In this document: in pieces, positions 15,300 to 22,316 of the stretch
Layout of the letters: every line of letters starts with the position of its first letter
Numbering within the stretch: the stretch's first letter is position 1
NCBI GenBank assembly: GCA_019233415.1
Contig: JAFAMK010000192.1
Location: 1 to 38,424 of the forward strand
From: Vulcanimicrobiota bacterium
Lineage (GTDB): Bacteria; Vulcanimicrobiota; Vulcanimicrobiia; Vulcanimicrobiales; Vulcanimicrobiaceae
Length of the DNA: 38,424 nucleotides
Direction: 5' to 3'
Program-made: the position numbers and the translations under genes
Notes under the pieces: model-generated
What the model was told of the DNA's origin: nothing
The model's input: the letters and a program-made list of their open reading frames with translations, nothing else
Database searches by the model: none

Positions 15300-15536
15300 G
15301 TGCTCTTGCGAACGAGTGACGTCCTCGTCGGGATCATCGCCGGCGCGGTCTGCTCGGTGATCGCCGCGATCTTCGAGACGGTCGTCCTGACCGCGCGCTT
15401 CTTCTCACTCGGGCACGTCGGCGGCGGGCTCGGAAGCAAGCTACTGATCATCGCGCTCGTCGGCGCCGTCGTCGGGGGATTGGTCGGCTTCCTCGTCGGC
15501 GCGCTCTTCAAGCAACGCGACCCCGCTCCGCGGTGA
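15300..15536 (+). CDS. Small two-span membrane protein
   Basis: This is a 78-residue protein of unknown function. It has two hydrophobic spans: DVLVGIIAGAVCSVIAAIF, then LLIIALVGAVVGGLVGFLVGALF. A short loop rich in Gly joins them. The second span has a glycine-zipper spacing, suggesting tight helix packing. GTG 15300 is used here; TTG 15306, with AGG 5 nt upstream, is an alternative. The gene starts 12 bp from tsaE on the other strand. Its stop overlaps the next gene as GTGA, so the two are translated together ahead of gyrA. Confidence 0.68.
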   Translation: MLLRTSDVLVGIIAGAVCSVIAAIFETVVLTARFFSLGHVGGGLGSKLLIIALVGAVVGGLVGFLVGALFKQRDPAPR

Positions 15537-15742
15537 ACGCCGAGACCGCCGCGCACCTCGCGGAGCTGGAGGCGCGCTACGACGCGCACCTCGGCGCGCT
15601 GCGACACCACGCCGAGTCGCTCGGCGCCGCGGTCGACGCGGAGGCGAGCGCACTCGCCGAACGCGCCGGAACCCCGCCGGAATCGACCGCGAAGCCGCTG
15701 ATCCCCGACGGAGCGCTGCTCCCGGCCGACGACGACCTCTAG
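15533..15742 (+). CDS. Small acidic helical protein before gyrA
   Basis: This is a 69-residue hypothetical protein. The first 45 residues (AETAAHLAELEARYDAHLG, then LRHHAESLGAAVDAEASALAE) form one long heptad-like helix rich in Ala, Glu and His, likely a coiled coil. The tail is Pro-rich and acidic (LIPDGALLPADDDL). GTG 15533 overlaps the stop of the membrane protein gene (GTGA). gyrA follows after 21 bp in the same direction, so the three are likely one operon. I know no family match. Confidence 0.6.
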   Translation: MNAETAAHLAELEARYDAHLGALRHHAESLGAAVDAEASALAERAGTPPESTAKPLIPDGALLPADDDL

Positions 15743-15763
15743 CGAACCCAGAAGAAAGAACCC

Positions 15764-18388
15764 GTGAACAACGACCCTCGCATGACTCCGATCGCCGTCG
15801 AAGACGAGATGCGGGAGAGCTACCTCTCCTATGCCATGTCGGTCATCGCGTCGCGCGCGCTGCCCGACGTGCGCGACGGCCTGAAGCCCGTCCAGCGCCG
15901 CATCCTCTATGCGATGCGCGAGATGGGGATGGACCCCTCGAAGCAGCACCGCAAGTGCGCCGGTGTCATCGGCGAGGTTCTCAAGAGCTTTCACCCGCAC
16001 GGCGACTCGTCGGTCTACGACGCGCTGGTCCGCATGGCGCAGGACTTCACGCTGCGCTACCCGCTCGTCGACGGCCACGGCAACTTCGGTTCGATCGATC
16101 CCGACCCGCCGGCCGCCTACCGCTACACGGAAGCACGCCTCGCGCGCATCGCGCTGGAGATGCTGGCGGACATCGACAAAGAGACCGTCGACTTCGTCCC
16201 CAACTTCGACAATCAGACCGAAGAGCCGGTCGTGCTGCCGGCGCGCCTTCCGCAGCTGCTCGTCAACGGCAGCTCGGGGATCGCGGTCGGCATGGCGACG
16301 AACATCCCGCCGCACAACGTCGGCGAGATTTGCGATGCGGTGACCTTCCTGATCGACAGCGACGGGAAGAACCTCAGCGACGACGAGATCTACGACGGCT
16401 TGCTCGAACGCGTGCACGGACCGGATTTTCCGACCGGCGGCGTGCTTCTCGGGCGCGAAGCGATACGGACGGCGTACAAGACCGGGCGCGGTTCGGTCGC
16501 GTTGCGCGGCAAGGCCGAGATCGTCGAAGAACGCGGCAAGTACAAGATCGTCATCAGCGAGGTCCCGTTCCAGGTCTCGGTCAATCGCATCCTGGAGGCG
16601 ATCAACGACGCGTACCAGGAGAAGCGGATCACCGGGATCACCGCGCTCCACAACGAGTCGAACCGCAAGGGGATGCGGATCGTCGTCGAGCTGCACCGCA
16701 GCGCGACGCCGCAAGTCGTGCTGAACCAGCTCTACAAGCAGACGCCGCTGCAGTCGAGCTTCGCGTTCAACATGCTCGCGCTCGTCCCGCCGCAGGGCGA
16801 CTTCCGCATGCAGCGCACGACGGGGACGCTGACGCCGCTCGAACCGCAGGTGCTCTCGCTGCACGACATGCTGCGGCACTTCATCCAGCACCGTCGCAGC
16901 GTCATCTACAAGCGCACGCTGTACGAACTGCGCCGCGCCGAAGAGCGCGCGCACGTCGTGCTCGGCTTTCTCACGGCGCTGGACAACATCGACCGCGTCA
17001 TCACGATCATCCGCGAGAGCGACACGGTCGAGGTCGCGCGCGAGCGGCTCGTCGCCGAGCCGTTCGTCCTCTCCGACGCGTTCCGCCGGATGGTCGGCAA
17101 CGCGAAGGGCACGTTCAAACCGGAAGTCGTCCCGCCCGACCTCAACGCGTTCCGGCTCTCCGAGACGCAGGCCGCGGCGATCGTCGACATGCGGCTGCGC
17201 ACCTTGGTCGGCCTCGAACGGCAAAAGCTCGAGACGGAGTACGGCGGACTGCTCGGCGAGATCACGGCACTCACTGCGCTGAAGTCCTCGGACAAGCTGA
17301 TCGACGCCGAGGTCAAGCGCGAGACCGAAGACCTGAAGAAGCGCTATGCCGACGAGCGCCGCACGCCGGTCGAGGCGCTCGAAGGCGAGCTCGCGATCGA
17401 GGACATCATCGCGAACACCGACGTCGTCGTCACCGCGACGGTCGGCGGCTACGTCAAGCGCGTCTCGGTCGACACGTTCCGCGCGCAGAACCGTGGCGGG
17501 CGCGGCGTCATCGGGATCGCGAACCTGAAGAAAGAAGACGTCGTCCGCAACTTCTTCGTCGCGAAGACGCACGACTACGTCCTGTTCTTCACCAACAAGG
17601 GCCGCGCGTTCCGGCTGCGCGCCTACGAGATCCCGGACTCGACGCGCCAGGCGCGCGGAACGGCGCTGGTCAACCTGCTCCAGCTTCCGCCGGGCGAGAA
17701 CGTCACCGCGGTCTTCACCGTGACGGGCTTCGACAGCGAGGCCTATCTCGTGATGGTGACGCGCCGCGGCGTCATCAAGAAGACGAAGCTCGCCGAGTTC
17801 GAGAACGTGCGCCGCAATGGGCTGATCGCCATCGGCTTGGACGAAGGCGACGAACTGCTCGCGGTCGACTTGAGCAGCGGCGAGCGCGACGTGCTGCTCG
17901 CGACGCACGACGGGATGGCGGTCCACTTCAGCGAGAAGGACGTGCGCCCGATGGGGCGTCCGGCGCGCGGCGTCAAGGCGATCACCCTCGCCGAAGGCGA
18001 TGAGGTCGTCGCGATGGACATCGTCGAGGACGACCGCAGCGAGGTCCTGATCGTCACCTCGCACGCGTACGGAAAGCGCACGCCGATCGAGGACTACCGC
18101 CACACCTCGCGCGGCGGCAAGGGCGTCAAGGCGTTCGCCAAGGAGAAAGAGATCGGCTACGTCGTCGACCAGATTCTGGTCTCGCCCGACGACGAGCTGC
18201 TGATGATCACCTCGGGGAACCAGGTCATCCGCATCCCCGTCGGTCAGATTCGCCGCGCCGGGCGCTCGACGAAGGGCGTGCGGCTGCAGCGGCTCGCGGA
18301 GGGTGACGAGGTCATCGCGATCGCGAACCTCGGGCAGCTCTCGAAGCGCGTCGCCGACATCTCGGGAGAGGAGCCCGCGAAGAGCTAG
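15764..18388 (+). CDS. gyrA: DNA gyrase subunit A
   Basis: This is the DNA-breaking and rejoining subunit of gyrase, 874 residues. The catalytic tyrosine is Y121 (AAYRYTEARL). The quinolone-resistance region reads HPHGDSSVYDALVRMAQ, with Ser82 and Asp86 in place, the sensitive form. VNGSSGIAVGMATNIPPHN and the long coiled arm follow. The C-terminal six-bladed pinwheel starts near residue 510. The GyrA box at about 575 reads QNRGGRG instead of QRRGGKG, a mild change. The length and box favour gyrA over parC, though with no gyrB nearby the call is not absolute. GTG 15764 is preceded by AAGAA; ATG 15782 is an alternative. There is 79 bp before the next gene. Confidence 0.93.
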   Translation: MNNDPRMTPIAVEDEMRESYLSYAMSVIASRALPDVRDGLKPVQRRILYAMREMGMDPSKQHRKCAGVIGEVLKSFHPHGDSSVYDALVRMAQDFTLRYPLVDGHGNFGSIDPDPPAAYRYTEARLARIALEMLADIDKETVDFVPNFDNQTEEPVVLPARLPQLLVNGSSGIAVGMATNIPPHNVGEICDAVTFLIDSDGKNLSDDEIYDGLLERVHGPDFPTGGVLLGREAIRTAYKTGRGSVALRGKAEIVEERGKYKIVISEVPFQVSVNRILEAINDAYQEKRITGITALHNESNRKGMRIVVELHRSATPQVVLNQLYKQTPLQSSFAFNMLALVPPQGDFRMQRTTGTLTPLEPQVLSLHDMLRHFIQHRRSVIYKRTLYELRRAEERAHVVLGFLTALDNIDRVITIIRESDTVEVARERLVAEPFVLSDAFRRMVGNAKGTFKPEVVPPDLNAFRLSETQAAAIVDMRLRTLVGLERQKLETEYGGLLGEITALTALKSSDKLIDAEVKRETEDLKKRYADERRTPVEALEGELAIEDIIANTDVVVTATVGGYVKRVSVDTFRAQNRGGRGVIGIANLKKEDVVRNFFVAKTHDYVLFFTNKGRAFRLRAYEIPDSTRQARGTALVNLLQLPPGENVTAVFTVTGFDSEAYLVMVTRRGVIKKTKLAEFENVRRNGLIAIGLDEGDELLAVDLSSGERDVLLATHDGMAVHFSEKDVRPMGRPARGVKAITLAEGDEVVAMDIVEDDRSEVLIVTSHAYGKRTPIEDYRHTSRGGKGVKAFAKEKEIGYVVDQILVSPDDELLMITSGNQVIRIPVGQIRRAGRSTKGVRLQRLAEGDEVIAIANLGQLSKRVADISGEEPAKS

Positions 18389-18441
18389 CGCCGATCCCAG
18401 GATTCATGCTCTCGTCACACCTTCGTGCGAGCGTTTCGAGG

Positions 18442-18447
18442 TACAAT
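18442..18447 (+). promoter_or_regulatory. Predicted -10 element of the LamG lipoprotein gene
   Basis: TACAAT lies 20 nt before ATG 18468 in the short gap after gyrA. No good -35 is seen. The same TACAAT hexamer precedes mazE and the mutase operon, which supports it. Confidence 0.35.
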
Positions 18448-18467
18448 CGAGGCCGCGAGGTAGGGAG

Positions 18468-20450
18468 ATGATGAGGCTGGTCCGCATTTTGGCGGTCGCC
18501 GCATGCGCGGCGACCGTCGCCGCGTGCTCGTCGTCGCTGCATGCGACGACCGCGCCGGGCACGCCGCCGACCGCCGCGGGCGCGCCGCGCGGTACCAGCG
18601 GGACGACGATGAATGCCGGGCAGTACCCGCACGCGGTCCTCGCCGACGGGCCGGTCGCGTACTACCGCCTCGGCGACACCGGCGCGATGGTCGCCGACAG
18701 CACCGGGAACGGGCTCACCGGAAGCGTCAGCACGTCCGGCTTGACCGAAGGCTCGCTGCCGATGATCGCCGGCGACGCCGAGACGGGGATTCGGTTTCGC
18801 GGCGTCTCCGCCGGACACGTCACCGTCCCGCGCAACGCCATGCTCGAGCCGGCGAACGCGCTGACGCTCGAAGCGTGGGTGAAGCTGGCGCCGCCGAGCC
18901 CGACGGTCGATCAAGGTCTCGCGCTGTACGGCGTCAACGGTTCGTCCACGCCGTACACGGGCTACGGCATCAAGTACACGATGGACCGGTTCGTCTTCAA
19001 GCTCGCCTTGCCGAGCGGGATCGTGCGCGTGCAGCCCAGCTCCGGGCTCGGCGTGCACATCAGCGGCGGCGTCCCGTACCATCTCGTCGCGACGTACGAC
19101 GGGATGAACGCGAAGCTGTACGTGAACGGACAGCTCGTCGGTTCCCAGCCGGCGAGCGGCGCGATCGTCTACGACAGGACGAACATGTTCGGCCTCGTGC
19201 TCGGGAACAACGCGTTCGGCGGAACTCCGGCCAACGCCGCGATGCAGGAGGTCGCAATTTACCCGATGGCGCTCAGCGCGGCTCGGGTCGCGGCGCACTT
19301 CGGGATCGGCGCCCCCGCGCCGGCGCCGACCGCACCGCCGCAGCTGACCGTACCCCCCGGCTTCCGCGTCGAGGCGATCGCGAACGTCGGCAACGCGCGC
19401 GAACTCGCCGCCGCGCCGAACGGCGATCTCCTCGTCGGAACCGGCGGCGCACAGGTCTGGGTGATCCCGAACGCCGAGGGCCCCGCCCTTCCGCTCCCGC
19501 CGACGATCCTGGTGAACCTGCCGATCCCGCCGTCGGGCGGCGTCGCGCAGAGCGCCGCGGTCGGGCCGAACGATACGCTCTACGTCGCGACGAACAAGGC
19601 GGTGTTCAAGGTTCCGTACATCCCCGGCGAGACGCTCGAGACGAGCTGGACGCAGATCGCGTCGGTGCGGACCGGTCCCGTCGCGCCGAACAGCGACGGC
19701 GACGTGCACATCACCTCGTCGGTCGCGGTCGGCACGAACACCGTCTACGTCGGCGTCGGCTCGTCGTGCAACGCCTGCACCGAGGCCGACCCGACGCGCG
19801 CGACGATCCAGTCGATGGGGCTCAACGGCGAGAACATGGCGACGCTGGCCCGCCGCATCCGCAACCCGATCGCGCTCGCGGTCAACCCGGCGACGGGAAC
19901 GCTGTGGGCCGGCGGCGCGGGCCAGGACAACCTCCCGTGGGGCCACCCGTACGAGTACTTCGACGCGGTGACGCTGCAGGGGACGCCGCCGATCGACTAC
20001 GGCTGGCCGGCCTGCGAGGAGAACCACCACGCGTACGTGGCCGGCTCCGACTGCTCGATGCAGGCGGTTCCGCGCGTCGAGTTCCCGGCCTACTCGACGC
20101 TCCTCGGCGCCGTCTTCTACCCGGCGAACCAGATGGGGCAGTACACCTTCCCGCCCGCGTACCGCGGCGGCGCGTTTATCTCGATGCACGGTTCGTGGCA
20201 CGCGCTCAACGGCGTCCCGGTCGACGCGCCGCACGTCGCGTACGTTCCGATGAACGGCGACGTCCCGGTGACGCCGGTGAACTGGAACGACCCGACCGCG
20301 CAGTGGAGCGAGTTCTTCACCGGCTTCCAGGACGCGAGCGGGAACCGCATCGGCCGCACCGCGGGGATCGCGGTCGGCGTGAGCGGGAGCCTGTTCGTCG
20401 CCGACAACCAGACCGGGACCATCTACCGCATCCGCCCCACCGGGACGTAG
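18468..20450 (+). CDS. Lipoprotein: LamG-like domain fused to sorbosone-dehydrogenase-type propeller
   Basis: This is an exported lipoprotein of 660 residues. The signal peptide ends in the lipobox VAAC (ATVAACSSS). Residues about 50-280 are a concanavalin/LamG-like sandwich (VAYYRLGDTGAMVADSTGNGLTG, LTLEAWVKL, YHLVATYDGMNAKLYVNGQ). A Pro-rich joint leads to a beta-propeller from about 295 on (LTVPPGFRVEAIANVGNARELA, GAVFYPANQMGQYTFPPAYRGGAFISMHGSWH). The HGSW ending is typical of PQQ-type L-sorbosone/glucose dehydrogenases. It may oxidise sugars at the cell surface while the LamG part binds glycans, but the PQQ ligands were not checked. ATG 18468 has GAGG 7 nt upstream; ATG 18471 is also possible. 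It is convergent with the next gene (8 bp between stops). Confidence 0.82.
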   Translation: MMRLVRILAVAACAATVAACSSSLHATTAPGTPPTAAGAPRGTSGTTMNAGQYPHAVLADGPVAYYRLGDTGAMVADSTGNGLTGSVSTSGLTEGSLPMIAGDAETGIRFRGVSAGHVTVPRNAMLEPANALTLEAWVKLAPPSPTVDQGLALYGVNGSSTPYTGYGIKYTMDRFVFKLALPSGIVRVQPSSGLGVHISGGVPYHLVATYDGMNAKLYVNGQLVGSQPASGAIVYDRTNMFGLVLGNNAFGGTPANAAMQEVAIYPMALSAARVAAHFGIGAPAPAPTAPPQLTVPPGFRVEAIANVGNARELAAAPNGDLLVGTGGAQVWVIPNAEGPALPLPPTILVNLPIPPSGGVAQSAAVGPNDTLYVATNKAVFKVPYIPGETLETSWTQIASVRTGPVAPNSDGDVHITSSVAVGTNTVYVGVGSSCNACTEADPTRATIQSMGLNGENMATLARRIRNPIALAVNPATGTLWAGGAGQDNLPWGHPYEYFDAVTLQGTPPIDYGWPACEENHHAYVAGSDCSMQAVPRVEFPAYSTLLGAVFYPANQMGQYTFPPAYRGGAFISMHGSWHALNGVPVDAPHVAYVPMNGDVPVTPVNWNDPTAQWSEFFTGFQDASGNRIGRTAGIAVGVSGSLFVADNQTGTIYRIRPTGT

Positions 20451-20458
20451 GCGGCGCG

Positions 20459-21211
20459 CTACTTCTTCGCGGGTGCCGGCGCGGGCGGGGCGGCTTCGAC
20501 GTAGTCGCCGACGCGCGGCGTTCCCGCGCCGGTGACGCTCGCGCGCACGTACTTGCCGCCGACGTCGAGCACGACCAGCTCGATCGGCGCGTGCGTGTGC
20601 GCGTCGCCGTCGGCGAAGTCGCGCAAGACCTGGCTGATCGAGAACCCGCCGCCGCTTTCGAGCAAGACGACGCCGCCGTCGATGCTGACGACGCGCGCGA
20701 CCGCGGCGAGCAGCAGCGGATCGCGCGCCAGGTCGGCGCGCACCGACCGGTCCCACGTGCGCTCGGCGTTCGGCTCGAAGTCGCCGCGGTCGGCGTCGGA
20801 GAGCGGATCGCTCTGCAGTCGCACGGTCTTCGCCGGTGAGACGAGCCCGGTCACGCAGTTGCGCACGGTGAAGCGCGCCAGCGCGTACGCGCGGTCGGGC
20901 TCCTGCGCGAGCCCCGGCAAGCGCGGCGCGCGCTCGAACGAGGCGAAGACGGCGTAGAGCGCGTGCGCGGCGCGGCAGCGGTCGCTCTCGGGCAGCGCGG
21001 TCCCGTCCTCGGCGGTGCTCGACCGCGCGCCGACGTAGTCGACGACGATCCGGCGCCAGAGCGCGGCCGGCATCGTCTGCTGCGCGTCCTCGACGACGTC
21101 GGTCACGATCAGGACGCTGACCGGCAGTTTCGGCCGCGACGCGGCGGCGGCCGGGGCGGTGACCGAGAGGGTCGCCACCAGGGCGGCCAGGAGGGTCGGG
21201 AGCGAGCGCAC
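20459..21211 (-). CDS. Secreted protein of unknown function
   Basis: This is a 250-residue exported protein. GTG 21211 with GGAAGGA 6 nt upstream starts a clean signal peptide (MRSLPTLLAALVATLSVTAP, then AAAAS). The mature part opens with a strand (PVSVLIVTDVVEDAQ). It then has a mixed alpha/beta region with two Cys, and ends with a domain reading VSIDGGVVLLESGGGFSISQ and PRVGDYVEAA. That end resembles the SH3-like barrel seen at the end of flagellar FlgT/CsgG-related proteins, but I cannot assign it. The C-terminal tail is Ala/Pro-rich. It is divergent from thioredoxin (59 bp between starts). Confidence 0.72.
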   Translation of the reverse strand: MRSLPTLLAALVATLSVTAPAAAASRPKLPVSVLIVTDVVEDAQQTMPAALWRRIVVDYVGARSSTAEDGTALPESDRCRAAHALYAVFASFERAPRLPGLAQEPDRAYALARFTVRNCVTGLVSPAKTVRLQSDPLSDADRGDFEPNAERTWDRSVRADLARDPLLLAAVARVVSIDGGVVLLESGGGFSISQVLRDFADGDAHTHAPIELVVLDVGGKYVRASVTGAGTPRVGDYVEAAPPAPAPAKK

Positions 21212-21270
21212 GCCGCGTCCTTCCGGGCCGAAACCGCCGCTCCTACGGCCGGGTCGAAGCGCTCGGAGGT

Positions 21271-21618
21271 ATGAATCCAAAAGACATGAGCGCACTCCCC
21301 GACGTCACGCAGAGCACCTTCCCGACCCAGGTGCTCGGGTCCGACAAGCCCGTCCTGGTCGATTTCTGGGCCCCGTGGTGCGGCCCGTGCAAGATGCTCT
21401 CGCCGGTCGTCGAGAAGGTCGCCGCGAAGCTCGGCGGCCAGATCAGCTTCGTCAAGCTGAACACCGACGAGAACCCGTCGATCGCCGGCCAGTACGGCGT
21501 CTCGGGGATTCCGTGCCTGATCCTGTTCAAGGGCGGCCTGGCCGTGGACCGGATCGTCGGCTTCGTCCCCGAGCGCGACATCGTGTCGATGCTCGACAAG
21601 CATCTCCTCGCGGCGTAA
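21271..21618 (+). CDS. trxA: Thioredoxin
   Basis: This 115-residue cytoplasmic disulfide reductase has the WCGPC active site at residues 36-40 (Cys37 and Cys40), inside VLVDFWAPWCGPCKML. The cis-proline loop reads GIPCLILFKGG: Cys82 stands right after Pro81, where most thioredoxins have Thr. This extra Cys faces the active-site side and could form a second redox pair or bind metal. GGAGG is just 1 nt before ATG 21271; ATG 21286 is a possible alternative with no ribosome site. A strong hairpin follows 15 nt past the stop. It appears to be a single-gene unit. Confidence 0.95.
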   Translation: MNPKDMSALPDVTQSTFPTQVLGSDKPVLVDFWAPWCGPCKMLSPVVEKVAAKLGGQISFVKLNTDENPSIAGQYGVSGIPCLILFKGGLAVDRIVGFVPERDIVSMLDKHLLAA

Positions 21619-21633
21619 CGCCCGCGTAACCTA

Positions 21634-21661
21634 GCCGCCGCGACGGAGAGTTCGCGGCGGC
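21634..21661 (+). terminator. Terminator hairpin after trxA
   Basis: Perfect 10-bp inverted repeat (GCCGCCGCGA / TCGCGGCGGC) with an 8-nt loop. There is no T-run. A second dyad, CGCGCGA-AA-TCGCGCG (21661-21676), follows at once and ends 3 nt before the next start codon. That one may be a leader hairpin or operator of the SelB-like gene. Confidence 0.6.
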
Positions 21662-21679
21662 GCGCGAAATCGCGCGTCG

Positions 21680-22300
21680 ATGCACGACGAGAGGGCAGCC
21701 TCCGACGTCGACGCGCTTTCCACGCGCATCCTCGTGGCGCTCGCGCGCCACGAGGCCGAGGCGCCGTGGATGCTCGGCGCGACCTCGCTCGCGCTCGCGC
21801 GCGCGCTCGGCACGGACGAGGCGCTGCTGATTCGCGTGCTCGCCGGCGAGGTCGACGAGGGCCGGATCGCCGCGCAGGCCGGCTACTACGCGACGCTTGG
21901 GCATCGCCCGCAGCTCTCGGACGAGCAGCGTGCCTTCTTCGAACGGGCCGTTCCGGTCGATCCCACGCTGCCGCTCGTCCCCGCCGCGCTCGACGCCGTC
22001 GTCGGCGAGCTGCGCCGAACGAAGACGCCGGGGCTCGCGCAGGCGTTCGACATGCTCGTCGCGACCGGCGCGCTGGTCAAGGTCGGCGCCGACGTCTACC
22101 GCGGCGAGCAGGTCGACGAGATTCGTGCGCGGCTCGAAGCGGCGATCCGGCGCGACGGCCCGATCACGATGGCGCGCTTCCGCGACGCGGTCGGTACGTC
22201 GCGCAAGTACGCGGTTCCGCTGATGGAGTGGTTCGACGCGACCGGTGTGACCGTGCGGGACGGGGACGTGCGGGCGCTTCGGCAGAATGCCGCGTCGTGA
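21680..22300 (+). CDS. Orphan SelB C-terminal (winged-helix) protein without GTPase
   Basis: This 206-residue protein matches the C-terminal half of the selenocysteine elongation factor SelB. The end ITMARFRDAVGTSRKYAVPLMEWFDATGVTVRDGDVRAL is the last winged helix, which in SelB grips the SECIS hairpin. GHRPQLSDEQRAFFERAV and LVKVGADVYRGE fit the earlier winged helices. The EF-Tu-like GTPase domains are absent: an in-frame TAG lies at 21632-21634 and trxA is just upstream. It is either a remnant of selB or a re-used RNA/DNA-binding protein. The frame is intact with normal codon use, arguing for a live gene. There is no ribosome site before ATG 21680. It overlaps or abuts the sensor gene downstream. 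Confidence 0.8.
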   Translation: MHDERAASDVDALSTRILVALARHEAEAPWMLGATSLALARALGTDEALLIRVLAGEVDEGRIAAQAGYYATLGHRPQLSDEQRAFFERAVPVDPTLPLVPAALDAVVGELRRTKTPGLAQAFDMLVATGALVKVGADVYRGEQVDEIRARLEAAIRRDGPITMARFRDAVGTSRKYAVPLMEWFDATGVTVRDGDVRALRQNAAS

Positions 22301-22316
22301 GAACGGGGGGAACCCG

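Noticed and set aside
15296..18103. A 935-codon open frame on the minus strand opposite gyrA.
   Set aside because: It is the antisense shadow of gyrA with composition typical of GC-rich antisense frames (Asp/Arg/Val-rich, no domains).
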